A stretch of DNA of 19,683 nucleotides from an uncultured Eubacteriales bacterium (GTDB lineage Bacteria > Bacillota > Clostridia > Christensenellales > CAG-138). How positions within the stretch are numbered: position 1 is the stretch's first letter; each line of letters starts with the position of its first letter. Shown here one piece after another: positions 6,922 through 14,417 of this stretch. Under the pieces are notes generated by a model. It saw only the letters and a list, made by a program, of their open reading frames with translations. It was not told where the DNA came from and ran no database searches. Position numbers and translations under genes: made by a program. Location of the stretch: assembly GCA_900542615.1 (NCBI GenBank), contig UQOG01000025.1:1-19683 (forward strand), given 5' to 3'.

Positions 6922-7004
6922 AAATTCCCATGGGCCTATGCCCTTGCTTTGGGACAAACTAATCCCATACATTCGCCCCCAGGGGGCGGGAAGGAGGCAA
7001 GGGC

Positions 7005-7166
7005 ATGATGAAAGCGCTACCGTTTATGGTGGGTGTGGTGGCCGGGGCCGCCGCAGGGTATATGGCGGTGACCGCCATGTATCCGGACGTTGCCCGGCGT
7101 ATGCTGCGGGATTCCAGCCGGGCCATGCGCAGCGGCAAACGGATGGTCAGCAACATGTTCCGCTAA
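7005..7166 (+). CDS. Short YtxH-like membrane protein
   Basis: This 53-residue protein has one glycine/alanine-rich transmembrane segment (about residues 6-24, GVVAGAAAGYMA) followed by YPDVARRML and a basic amphipathic tail ending RMVSNMFR. AAGGAGG at 6991-6997 sits 7 nt before the ATG; a second ATG follows immediately at 7008. The pattern of a glycine-zipper helix plus a basic tail resembles the small YtxH-like proteins common in Clostridia. The function is unknown. A strong terminator starts 28 bases after the stop, so the gene closes the hflX unit. Confidence 0.7.
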   Translation: MMKALPFMVGVVAGAAAGYMAVTAMYPDVARRMLRDSSRAMRSGKRMVSNMFR

Positions 7167-7193
7167 GGGGCATCCCGGCGGGTCCATCCATGG

Positions 7194-7219
7194 AAAAAGC
7201 GGCATGAACGCCGCTTTTT
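7194..7219 (+). terminator. Rho-independent terminator
   Basis: AAAAAGCGGC (7194-7203) pairs perfectly with GCCGCTTTTT (7210-7219) around a 6-nt loop. The A- and T-flanks make it usable from both sides. It separates the hflX unit from the acetyltransferase gene. Confidence 0.88.
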
Positions 7220-7224
7220 ATCGT

Positions 7225-7248
7225 GGCGGGCAGGCGCGCTTGCCCGCC
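7225..7248. repeat. Perfect inverted repeat before the acetyltransferase gene
   Basis: GGCGGGCA (7225-7232) and TGCCCGCC (7241-7248) flank an 8-base centre that itself contains GCGCGC. There is no T-tract, so it is not a terminator. It ends about 12 bases before the AGGAGG of the next gene and could affect its translation or mRNA stability. Confidence 0.55.
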
Positions 7249-7272
7249 ATCCCGAACAAAAGGAGGAAACGG

Positions 7273-7806
7273 ATGGGGGAAATGCAGCAAGGGGTACAGT
7301 TCCGCTTTGCCGGGCCGGCGGATACGGCCTTGATCCTCCGCTTCATCCGGGCGCTGGCCCGGTATGAAGGGATGGAGGCGCAGGTGGTGGCGGATGAAGC
7401 CATGCTGGCGGAATGGCTCTTCCGGCGGAAAAAGGCGGAGGTGCTCTTCGCCCTTTCGGATGGGACGGAGGTGGGCTTCGCCCTGTTTTTCCATAATTTT
7501 TCCACCTTCCTGGGCCGGGCGGGGCTGTATCTGGAGGACCTGTTCGTGCTGCCCGCCTACCGGGGCCGGGGGTTTGGCAAGGCCCTTTTGCAAAAGCTGG
7601 CGGCCATCGCCCTGGAGCGGGAATGCGGCAGGCTGGAATGGTGGTGCCTGGACTGGAACCGGCCCAGCATCGATTTTTACAAGGCCCTGGGGGCCAAGCC
7701 CATGGAGGAATGGACCGTATACCGGATCGACGGGGAGACCCTAAAGGCCATGGGCCGGGCGGGCGCAAAGGATACGGACCCCGTGCAAGGTGTGGAATTG
7801 GATTGA
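7273..7806 (+). CDS. GNAT-family N-acetyltransferase, diamine acetyltransferase-like
   Basis: This 177-residue protein has a GNAT fold. The acetyl-CoA binding motif A is at about residues 89-105 (DLFVLPAYRGRGFGKALL), and the C-terminal FYKALGA segment is at 135-141. The conserved blocks GFALFFHNFSTFLGR, YLEDLFV, RLEWW.LDWN and EEWTVYR are those of the spermidine/spermine (diamine) N-acetyltransferase-like group, which acetylates polyamines or other primary amines; the actual substrate is unproven. AGGAGG at 7261-7266 precedes the chosen ATG by 6 nt, and the long open frame upstream runs through a terminator and is not coding. The stop codon lies inside the promoter of ireB. Confidence 0.88.
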   Translation: MGEMQQGVQFRFAGPADTALILRFIRALARYEGMEAQVVADEAMLAEWLFRRKKAEVLFALSDGTEVGFALFFHNFSTFLGRAGLYLEDLFVLPAYRGRGFGKALLQKLAAIALERECGRLEWWCLDWNRPSIDFYKALGAKPMEEWTVYRIDGETLKAMGRAGAKDTDPVQGVELD

Positions 7807-7831
7807 AAAAACCCTGGGTTCAGGGTATACT
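7803..7831 (+). promoter_or_regulatory. Promoter of the ireB-ruvX unit
   Basis: A -35 TTGAAA (7803-7808) and a -10 TATACT (7826-7831) are 17 bp apart; the -35 overlaps the acetyltransferase TGA. The spacer contains an inverted repeat, ACCCTG (7811-7816) and CAGGGT (7821-7826), that abuts the -10 and could be an operator. Confidence 0.8.
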
Positions 7832-7861
7832 GAACACATACTGGAAAAGGGGGTGGGCTGC

Positions 7862-8125
7862 TTGGCGGACATTCATAACGATACCATGCAGTTTCGCGTA
7901 GAAAAGGAGAAAAGCAAGGCCAGCGATGTGATCATGCGGGTCTATGCGGCCATGGAGGAGCGGGGCTACGACCCGGTGAACCAGATCGTAGGCTACCTGA
8001 TCTCCGGGGACCCAACCTACATCACCAGCTATAACAACGCCCGGTATATGATCCGCATCCTGGAGCGGGACGAGCTGTTGGAAGAGCTGGTCCGCTACTA
8101 TGTGCAGACCCACGAGGTGGATTGA
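7862..8125 (+). CDS. ireB: IreB family regulatory phosphoprotein (DUF965)
   Basis: This 87-residue protein starts at a TTG. It matches the IreB/DUF965 family throughout: VYAAMEERGYDPVNQIVGYLISGDPTYI, then YNNAR and ERDELLEELVRYYV. In Enterococcus faecalis IreB is phosphorylated by the PASTA kinase IreK on two N-terminal Thr residues and negatively regulates cephalosporin resistance. Here the NDTMQF segment keeps a Thr at position 8, aligned with the second site; the first site is not obvious. The TTG at 7862 is chosen because it gives the family's usual N-terminus and length and lies about 30 bases from the -10 at 7826; a GGGGGTGG run precedes it. The ireB-ruvX-DUF1292 order is conserved in Firmicutes, usually after alaS, which is replaced here by the acetyltransferase. 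Confidence 0.9.
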   Translation: MADIHNDTMQFRVEKEKSKASDVIMRVYAAMEERGYDPVNQIVGYLISGDPTYITSYNNARYMIRILERDELLEELVRYYVQTHEVD

Positions 8126-8127
8126 GT

Positions 8128-8550
8128 ATGCGGCGGGTGTTGGCGCTGGATGTGGGGGATAAGCGGATCGGCATCGCGGTGAGCGACCCGCTGGGGCTGA
8201 CGGCCCAGGGGCTGGAAACCTATACCCGCACCGGGGACGAGGCGGCGGACGCAGCCTATATCCGCAGCCTGGCGGAGAAGTATGCGCCGGTACGGCTGCT
8301 GTTTGGCTTGCCCCGGAATATGGACGGCAGCTACGGCTTTCAAAGCGAAAAGGTCAAAGCCTTTGCGGATCTGGTGCTATCGGGCTTTGAAGGGGAGCAC
8401 GCCTTTTATGACGAACGGCTTACCACCGTGGCGGCGGAGCGGGCCCTGGGGGAGGCTTCCCTGGATTGGCGGGCCCGGCGCAAGGTGGTGGATAAGGTGG
8501 CTGCGGTGATGATCCTCCAAGGATATCTCGCCACCAACCCCAAGCTATGA
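8128..8550 (+). CDS. ruvX: RuvX/YqgF, RNase H-fold nuclease for pre-16S rRNA
   Basis: This 140-residue protein is of normal family length. It has the LALDVGDKRIGIAVSD start with catalytic Asp8, GLPRNMDGS at 60-68, DERLTT at 95-100, and VDKVAAVMILQGYL with Asp122. The family is annotated as a putative Holliday junction resolvase; in E. coli YqgF processes the 5' end of 16S rRNA. ATG at 8128 is chosen because GAGGTGG (8114-8120) sits 7 nt upstream; an overlapping TTG two codons earlier is less likely. It follows ireB by 2 bases and is co-transcribed with it. Confidence 0.93.
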   Translation: MRRVLALDVGDKRIGIAVSDPLGLTAQGLETYTRTGDEAADAAYIRSLAEKYAPVRLLFGLPRNMDGSYGFQSEKVKAFADLVLSGFEGEHAFYDERLTTVAAERALGEASLDWRARRKVVDKVAAVMILQGYLATNPKL

Positions 8551-8568
8551 TTCTAGGAGGGAAGCGAA

Positions 8569-8850
8569 ATGGAACATGACCTGCTGGACGAAGTGGTCCT
8601 TTTGGATGAAGCGGGGGAACCCGCCCGGTTTTCCCATATCCTGACCTTCCTCTATGAGGGGGAACGGTATATCGCCCTGAGCCCCCTGGAGGCGGAGCCC
8701 TCCGAGGAGGAAGCGGAGGTGGTGCTGCTCCAGGTGGTGCCGGAGGGGGAGGAGGAAACCTATGTGACCATTGAAAGCGAAGTGCTGCTACAAGAGGTAT
8801 TCGCCCATTTCCTGGCCCTGATGGATGAGATCCAGGATGCTGAGGCATAG
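8569..8850 (+). CDS. DUF1292 family protein
   Basis: This 93-residue, strongly acidic protein matches the DUF1292 pattern (YrzB-like): EVVLLDEAGEPARFSHILTF, followed by ERYIALSPLE and a C-terminal acidic stretch. The function is unknown. AGGAGG lies 8 nt before the ATG. It is the third gene of the conserved ireB-ruvX-DUF1292 block, 18 bases after ruvX, and is followed by a terminator-like hairpin. Confidence 0.88.
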   Translation: MEHDLLDEVVLLDEAGEPARFSHILTFLYEGERYIALSPLEAEPSEEEAEVVLLQVVPEGEEETYVTIESEVLLQEVFAHFLALMDEIQDAEA

Positions 8851-8871
8851 CGGAAAAATATTCAGGCCCCA

Positions 8872-8903
8872 GCCCGCATACCATATCAAGTATGGGGGCT
8901 TTT
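8872..8903 (+). terminator. Terminator-like hairpin that also covers the yqfC ribosome binding site
   Basis: GCCCGCATAC (8872-8881) pairs with GTATGGGGGC (8890-8899) with one mismatch around an 8-nt loop, then TTTT. It can end the ireB-ruvX-DUF1292 transcript. The GGGGG of its 3' arm is the only visible Shine-Dalgarno-like sequence for yqfC, 8 nt before that ATG, so the stem would hide it in a read-through transcript. Confidence 0.6.
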
Positions 8904-8906
8904 ATT

Positions 8907-9197
8907 ATGCAGAAAAATAAGCGGCGCATCAAGCTGGGCAGGCGGTTTCTCTCCGCCCTGGACCTGCCGGAGGAAGCGGCGGGCACGCCAAAGGTGACCC
9001 TGCTGGGCAGGGACTGGGCCCTGGTGGAAAACCATAAGGGCCTGTATCAATACCGGGAAGCGGAGATCTGCCTCCACACCCGGGAGGGGATGCTGGTGGT
9101 GAGCGGCAAGGGCCTCACCCTCAAGGAGCTGAGCCCGGAGCGGATGTTCATTTGCGGCAGCGTGGAGGCCGTCCGGTACGGGGAAGCAGGGAAATAA
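8907..9197 (+). CDS. yqfC: Sporulation protein YqfC
   Basis: This 96-residue protein of the YabP/YqfC family has the pattern DLPEEA..TPKVTLLGRDWALVENHKGL, then EICLHTREGMLVVSGKGL and a C-terminal hydrophobic strand. In Bacillus subtilis yqfC lies directly upstream of yqfD and is expressed during sporulation under sigma-E. The same pairing is seen here, which supports the name. ATG at 8907 is preferred over an in-frame ATG at 8892 because the latter lies inside the hairpin stem and lacks a binding site. I could not identify a sigma-E promoter with confidence. Confidence 0.88.
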   Translation: MQKNKRRIKLGRRFLSALDLPEEAAGTPKVTLLGRDWALVENHKGLYQYREAEICLHTREGMLVVSGKGLTLKELSPERMFICGSVEAVRYGEAGK

Positions 9198-9254
9198 TGG
9201 TGAACAAACTGTAAAAAGCGGCCAAGCGCCATCCGGCAGCGGGGAGGAAGCGGC

Positions 9255-10397
9255 GTGGATATGTGGAATTCTCTTGCGGGATATGTTATGATAAAGCTGG
9301 AAGGGGCTGGCCTGGAGCGGTTTGTGAACCGGGCCCTGGAGGCGGGGCTTTCCATCTGGAACGTGCGGCGCACCGGCCGGAACACCATGACCGCCAACGT
9401 GAGCGTAGGCAGCTTTTACGCCCTGCGCAAGCTGAACCGGAACCTGGGCTGCCGGATCCATATCCTGGAAAAGCACGGCCTGCCCATCGCCCTGTCCAGG
9501 CTGTGGTTTCGCAAGGTGCTGGCCCTGGGCTGGATCGGGGTGCTGGCGGCGCTGCTGCTAAGCTCCCGGTACGTATGGTTTTTCCGCTTCGAGGGCTGCG
9601 ACCAGGTGACCCCCGCCCAGCTCATGGAGACCCTGGAGGAGATGGGCATCCGGGCGGGTACGCCCCGGGGCCGGGTGATCACCAGCCAGCTGGGCAAGGC
9701 GGTGATGGCCTCGGACGACCGGATCGCCTGGGCAGGGGCGGAGCTCAACGGTGTGGTGTTGCAGCTGTCCATCCAGGAGGCGGGCCAGGAGCCTGCCGTG
9801 CTGGAGGAGGGCCCGCCCCAGAGCATCTACGCCGCCCGGGACGGGGTCATCCGGCGGATTGTCCCCCTGCAGGGCAAGGCCCTGTTCCAGGCCGGGGACG
9901 CGGTGCTCGAGGGGCAGAAGCTGATCACCGGGGAGCTGGGGGAGGATCTGGCCGTACAGGCCCGGGGCGAAGTGATCGCCCGGGTTTTGTACCGGTTTTC
10001 CTACACGGCCCCCTATTCCCGGGTAGCCCCCGGCCGCACCGGGGAAACCTATACCTATACCCGGCTGTCCCTGCTGGGCTATACCCTGCCGGAGCCGGCC
10101 GTCCCCTTTGAAGAATACGAGATGGAAACCAGCCAAGGGGCGGTGCTGGGGGTGGGAGCGCCCCTAAGGGTGCAGGAAGTAACCTGCTACCAGCTGGCGG
10201 ATATGCCCAGGACCTTTACCCAGGCGGAGCTTTTGCCCATGGCGGAGGCGGGCGCCAGGGCGCTGATGGACCAGGGGGTGGATAAGACCGCCCGGATCCT
10301 ATCGGTGCAGACCGTCAGCAGCCAGGATGAAACCGGGGTCACCGTGGAACTCCAGGTGATCGCGGAAGAAAATATCGCACAAAGTGGAGCGTTGTAA
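9255..10397 (+). CDS. yqfD: Sporulation protein YqfD
   Basis: This 380-residue protein is close to the length of B. subtilis YqfD. It has an N-terminal cytoplasmic region with LEGAGLERFVNRALEAGL and a recurring small-domain pattern, one membrane segment at about residues 88-110 (LALGWIGVLAALLLSS), and a long extracytoplasmic part. In Bacillus it is required at stage IV, in spore cortex formation, and is made in the mother cell. The GTG at 9255 is chosen over ATG 9261 because GGGGAGG (9241-9247) sits 7 nt before it. It follows yqfC after 57 bases and is followed by phoH after 8. Confidence 0.9.
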   Translation: MDMWNSLAGYVMIKLEGAGLERFVNRALEAGLSIWNVRRTGRNTMTANVSVGSFYALRKLNRNLGCRIHILEKHGLPIALSRLWFRKVLALGWIGVLAALLLSSRYVWFFRFEGCDQVTPAQLMETLEEMGIRAGTPRGRVITSQLGKAVMASDDRIAWAGAELNGVVLQLSIQEAGQEPAVLEEGPPQSIYAARDGVIRRIVPLQGKALFQAGDAVLEGQKLITGELGEDLAVQARGEVIARVLYRFSYTAPYSRVAPGRTGETYTYTRLSLLGYTLPEPAVPFEEYEMETSQGAVLGVGAPLRVQEVTCYQLADMPRTFTQAELLPMAEAGARALMDQGVDKTARILSVQTVSSQDETGVTVELQVIAEENIAQSGAL

Positions 10398-10405
10398 GCA
10401 AACCT

Positions 10406-11422
10406 ATGCAAGAATTTGAACGGGAAACCATGGGCGCCCAGGCGCCCCGGCAATATGAGATCGCTGTAGAAAGCATGGACGAGGTGCTGCGGCTGTTCGG
10501 GGTGTTCGACGAGAACCTGAGCATCATCCAGCAGGAGACCGGCGCCAACATCAAAACCGACGGGGGAAGCATTTCCATCACCGGGGAGGCGGAGGCGGCG
10601 GCCTTGGCCCACGAGGTGGTGGACAGGCTGCTGACCATCCTGCGCCGGGGGGAAAACATCGACCGGAGCCGGATCCGCTATGCGGTGGACCTGGCCAAGG
10701 AGGGCAACGGGGAGCTGATCCTGGAGCTGCTGGACGATGTGGTGGCCTTCACCAACAAGGGCCGCAGGATCAAGTGCAAGACCCTGGGCCAGAAGAAATA
10801 CGTCTCCGCCCTCAAAAAGCATACCGTGGTATTCGGCGTGGGCCCCGCGGGCACCGGCAAGACCTATTTGGCGGTGGCCATGGCGGTGTTGGCCTTTAAG
10901 AATAAAGAGGTGGACAAGATCATCCTGACCCGGCCCGCGGTGGAAGCCGGGGAAAAGCTGGGTTTCCTGCCGGGGGACCTGCAAAACAAGGTGGACCCGT
11001 ATCTGCGGCCCCTGTACGACGCCCTGTACGATTTCCTGGGGGCGGAGAATTTCCACCAGCTGGTGGAACGGGGGGCCATCGAGGTGGCGCCCTTGGCATA
11101 TATGCGGGGCCGCACCCTGAACGACGCCTACATCATCCTGGATGAGGCGCAAAACTGCACCTGCGAGCAAATGAAGATGTTCCTCACCCGCTTTGGAGAA
11201 GGCTCCAGGGTGGTGGTGACCGGGGACATTACCCAGATCGACCTGCCCAGGGAAAAGAAGAGCGGGTTGGTCCACGCCCTGGAGGTATTGCGGGACGTGG
11301 AGGGCATCAGCCAGATCTACCTGACCCACAAGGACGTGGTGCGGCACGATATGGTCCAGCGGATCATCCGGGCATACGACCGGGCGGAAGCGGGCCGGGG
11401 CCGCGGGCAGGGCGAAGGCTAG
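10406..11422 (+). CDS. phoH: PhoH family ATPase (PhoH-like/YbeZ)
   Basis: This 338-residue protein has an N-terminal KH-like segment (about 17-80, IIQQETGANIKTDGGSISITG) and a PhoH NTPase domain: Walker A GPAGTGKT at 146-153, the family block TRPAVEAGEKLGFLPGDLQNK at about 175-195, and Walker B IILDEAQN at 243-250. PhoH/YbeZ binds RNA and acts with YbeY, the rRNA endonuclease, which is encoded two genes downstream. The ATG at 10406 has only a weak binding site (GGAG at 10386-10389, 16 nt away), so translation may be coupled to yqfD. The C-terminus is basic and low in complexity. Confidence 0.94.
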   Translation: MQEFERETMGAQAPRQYEIAVESMDEVLRLFGVFDENLSIIQQETGANIKTDGGSISITGEAEAAALAHEVVDRLLTILRRGENIDRSRIRYAVDLAKEGNGELILELLDDVVAFTNKGRRIKCKTLGQKKYVSALKKHTVVFGVGPAGTGKTYLAVAMAVLAFKNKEVDKIILTRPAVEAGEKLGFLPGDLQNKVDPYLRPLYDALYDFLGAENFHQLVERGAIEVAPLAYMRGRTLNDAYIILDEAQNCTCEQMKMFLTRFGEGSRVVVTGDITQIDLPREKKSGLVHALEVLRDVEGISQIYLTHKDVVRHDMVQRIIRAYDRAEAGRGRGQGEG

Positions 11423-11440
11423 AGGGAAGGGAGGATTACC

Positions 11441-13564
11441 ATGGCAAAGCAGCGGGAACGCAAGACCAAGCCAGGCGTATATAAGCAAGCCGTCGCGGGG
11501 CTCCTTCTGATCCTTACCCTGGTTTCCGCCTACCTAACGGGGCTGGCCTGCATCACGCCCCGGCGCTATAGCGTGGCGGAAGGGGAACCGGCGCCTGCTA
11601 CCATCCATGCCAACCAGAGCATGGACGACGAAGGGGCCACGGAAGCCCTGCGCCAAAGCGCCATGAACGGGGTGCAGCCGGTCTATCAGATCGACCAGGC
11701 GCTGGTGGCGTCCCTGGAGGAGGGGGCGTCGGGCTTTTTTGACAGCCTGACGGACGTGCGGGCCAAGGCCCTGCAGCAGGCGGCCACCGAGACCCCCACC
11801 CAGGCGGAATGGGAAGCCTTGCTCACGGAGCAGATGGTGGCCTCCCTGGGGGGATCTACCACTCCGGCCCTGGACAAGCAAGCCCTGCTGGGAGTGCTGA
11901 TGGCCACGGAGGCGGAGCTGACCATGCTGCGGGAGATCGTGCTGCCGAAGATCTCCACGGCCCTCACCGGGGGCCTGGCGGAGGGCAGCGTGGAGAACGT
12001 GCGGGCAGCCGCCATCGCGGAGGTGAACGCGGCCGCCAGCTTGAGCGCCGGCCTGAAACAGGTGGGCGCCCTGGCGCTTACGGAATATTTGCAGCCCACC
12101 TATATTGTGGACGAGGCGGCCACCCAGGCGGCCCGGCAGGAGGCGGCTCAGCAGGTGGAGCCGGTGCAGATCAAGCGGGGAGACGTGATCGTGCGGGAAG
12201 GGGCGGTGGTGACCAGCGCCCAGATGGCCCTGCTGACCCAGATGGATATGGTGGAGGGCGGCTCCAACGATACCCTGATCCGGGTGGGGCTGGCCCTGTA
12301 TGTGCTGCTGGCCTATACCCTGTTCGGCTACGGCCTGTACGCCTTGCAGCCCCAGGCCCTTCAGGATCTGAAGGCCGTGCTGATCATGGGGCTGCTGCTG
12401 ACGGCGGCGCCGGCCCTGGCCCTGCTGTGCAACATGCTGGATATCCACTTGACCCCCCTGCCCATGGCTGCCATGCTGATCGCCATCCTGGTGGGGGAGC
12501 GGGCAGGGCTGTGCGGCGGGGTGCTGTTGGCCCTGTTGGGGGGGATGCTGGCCTCCCAGCCGGGCAGCGCCTTCGGCTTTGACGCGGGGGCCATGCTGCT
12601 CTTTACCCTGGCCTTTGCGCTGGCTTCTACCTTTGCCCTGCGCAAGGTGCAGACCCGGGGCGCCATCATCGCCGCCGCCGGCGCGGGCGGCGCGGCGGGC
12701 GGCATCTGCCTGGTGGCGGTGTATGTGATCGCCGGCAAGAGCCTGGGGACCACCCTCATGGACGCGGCCTGGGTGCTGTTGAGCGCCCTGTTTAGCGGCC
12801 TATTGGTGGTGGGCTCCCTGAGCATATGGGAGAACCTGTTCGACATCGCCACCCCGGCCCGGCTCAACGAGCTGCTCAACACCGGCAACCCCTTGCTAAA
12901 GCAGCTGATGTACGAGGCCCCCGGCACCTACCAGCACAGCATGAACGTGGCCGCCCTGGCGGAGGCCGCGGCGGAGCGCATCGGCGCGGACCCCTTGCTG
13001 GCCCGGGTGGGCGCCTGCTACCACGACGTGGGCAAGCTGCGGCGGCCCCAATATTTCAAGGAAAACCAACAGGGCGCCAATATTCACGACACCCTGGCCC
13101 CGGAGGAGAGCGCCGCGGTGATCATCGCCCATCAAAAGGATGGGGCGGCCCTGTTGGCCAAATATAAAATGCCCAGCCAGGTGATCCGCATCGCGGCGGA
13201 GCACCACGGCAATTCCCTGGTGGCGTATTTCTATTACCAGGCCCAAAAGAAGGCCGGGGGCGAGGTGGACCCGAAGAAATTCCGCTATCCCGGCAACCGG
13301 CCCTCCAGCCGGGAAGGGGCCATCGTCATGCTGGCGGATTGCTGCGAGGCGGCGGTGCGCAGTCTGGGGGATTGTACCCGGGAGGCCCGGGAGGAAATGG
13401 TGCATAAGGTGATCTGGAGCAAGCTCACCGACGGGGCGGAAAACCTGCTGTCCAACGCGCCCCTTACCTTCCACGAGCTTACGGAGATCGAGCGGAGCTT
13501 TTTGCGGACCTTCAGCGGCATTATGCACGACCGGATCGAATATCCCGAGGAGAAAAAGCCATGA
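11441..13564 (+). CDS. pgpH: PgpH-like membrane HD-domain c-di-AMP phosphodiesterase
   Basis: This 707-residue protein has a first membrane helix at about 17-37, an extracellular 7TMR-HDED-type domain at about 40-275, a block of several helices at about 280-463, and a cytoplasmic HD domain at about 480-690. The HD residues are visible: His499 in YQHSMNV, His528-Asp529 in CYHDVGKL, His564 in AHQKDG and the His588-His589 pair. PgpH of Listeria and its relatives hydrolyse c-di-AMP to pApA, linking extracellular sensing to osmotic and cell-wall control. GGGAGG sits 7 nt before the ATG. The stop overlaps ybeY (ATGA). B. subtilis yqfF occupies the same place. Confidence 0.93.
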   Translation: MAKQRERKTKPGVYKQAVAGLLLILTLVSAYLTGLACITPRRYSVAEGEPAPATIHANQSMDDEGATEALRQSAMNGVQPVYQIDQALVASLEEGASGFFDSLTDVRAKALQQAATETPTQAEWEALLTEQMVASLGGSTTPALDKQALLGVLMATEAELTMLREIVLPKISTALTGGLAEGSVENVRAAAIAEVNAAASLSAGLKQVGALALTEYLQPTYIVDEAATQAARQEAAQQVEPVQIKRGDVIVREGAVVTSAQMALLTQMDMVEGGSNDTLIRVGLALYVLLAYTLFGYGLYALQPQALQDLKAVLIMGLLLTAAPALALLCNMLDIHLTPLPMAAMLIAILVGERAGLCGGVLLALLGGMLASQPGSAFGFDAGAMLLFTLAFALASTFALRKVQTRGAIIAAAGAGGAAGGICLVAVYVIAGKSLGTTLMDAAWVLLSALFSGLLVVGSLSIWENLFDIATPARLNELLNTGNPLLKQLMYEAPGTYQHSMNVAALAEAAAERIGADPLLARVGACYHDVGKLRRPQYFKENQQGANIHDTLAPEESAAVIIAHQKDGAALLAKYKMPSQVIRIAAEHHGNSLVAYFYYQAQKKAGGEVDPKKFRYPGNRPSSREGAIVMLADCCEAAVRSLGDCTREAREEMVHKVIWSKLTDGAENLLSNAPLTFHELTEIERSFLRTFSGIMHDRIEYPEEKKP

Positions 13565-14007
13565 TAGAGATATCCATGGAAGCGGCGGCTCCGGCCGGCC
13601 TGGATGTGGAAGGGGCCGTCGGCCGGGCGGGCCAGTTCGCCCTGGAACAGGAAGGGCAGGGGGATGCCTGGCTGTCGGTGCAGGTGGTGGACGATGAAGC
13701 CATCCGGGTCCTGAACCGGGATTTCCGGGGCTTGGACCGGCCTACGGACGTGCTGAGCTTCCCCATGGAGGAGGGGGATCCGATCGCCGCCATCCCGGAC
13801 GGGTTTTTGGGGGATATTGTGATCTCCCTGGATAAGGCCCTGGCCCAGGCGGCAGAATATGGCCACAGCCCTCTGCGGGAGCTGAGCTTTTTGACGGTGC
13901 ACGGGGTGCTGCATCTGCTGGGCTGGGATCATATGGAGCCCGGGGAAGCGGCCCGGATGTATCGTAGGCAAGAGGAGATCCTGGAGAAGATGGGAGTATT
14001 GCGATGA
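13561..14007 (+). CDS. ybeY: Endoribonuclease YbeY
   Basis: This 148-residue protein has the zinc-binding signature HGVLHLLGWDH, with His114, His118 and His124, and the upstream RPTDVLSFPM and FLGDIVIS blocks of the family. YbeY is a single-strand RNase that matures the 3' end of 16S rRNA and takes part in ribosome quality control, often with PhoH/YbeZ and Era. Both partners are encoded in this same cluster. ATG overlaps the pgpH stop by 4 bases, and the GAGGAG before it lies within pgpH. Its own stop overlaps cdd in the same way. Confidence 0.95.
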   Translation: MIEISMEAAAPAGLDVEGAVGRAGQFALEQEGQGDAWLSVQVVDDEAIRVLNRDFRGLDRPTDVLSFPMEEGDPIAAIPDGFLGDIVISLDKALAQAAEYGHSPLRELSFLTVHGVLHLLGWDHMEPGEAARMYRRQEEILEKMGVLR

Positions 14008-14417
14008 GCGGCATACACGAATTTGAAGCAAGAAGCATGGTGCGCATGGCCACCGAGGCCAGAAGCCGGGCCTATGTCCCCTATTCCAATTTCCGGGTGG
14101 GGGCCTGCTTGAAGGCCAGCAGCGGAGCCTATTACATGGGCTGCAACATTGAAAACGCCTCCTATAGCCCCACCAACTGCGCGGAGCGCACCGCCATGTT
14201 CAAGGCGGTGTACGAGGGGGAGCGGCGCTTTGACGCCCTGGCCATCATATGGGATGGGGCGGGCTATGCGGTGCCCTGCGGGGTGTGCCGGCAGGTGCTG
14301 GCGGAATTCTGCCACCCCCAGATGCCGGTGGTGTGCGCCAATAAGGACGGGGAATATACCATCTATACCCTGGAACAGCTGCTGCCGGCAGCCTTTACGG
14401 CGGGGGATATGGGATGA
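14004..14417 (+). CDS. cdd: Cytidine deaminase
   Basis: This 137-residue protein is a tetrameric-type cytidine deaminase of normal length. The zinc and catalytic residues are visible: Cys59-Ala-Glu61 in NCAERTAMF, and Pro91-Cys92-Gly-Val-Cys95 in VPCGVCRQVL. The YVPYSNFRVGACL segment binds the nucleoside. It converts cytidine and deoxycytidine to uridine and deoxyuridine in pyrimidine salvage. It overlaps ybeY and era by ATGA at both ends. In B. subtilis dgkA lies between ybeY and cdd; here there is no room for it. Confidence 0.95.
   Translation: MSGIHEFEARSMVRMATEARSRAYVPYSNFRVGACLKASSGAYYMGCNIENASYSPTNCAERTAMFKAVYEGERRFDALAIIWDGAGYAVPCGVCRQVLAEFCHPQMPVVCANKDGEYTIYTLEQLLPAAFTAGDMG

Noticed and set aside
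6944..6988. A weak TTGCTT-17-ATACAT promoter and a CG-rich palindrome (6974-6988) before the YtxH-like gene
   Set aside because: The -10 match is poor, and the palindrome has a one-base centre, so it cannot form a normal hairpin. The gene can be transcribed from the hflX unit.
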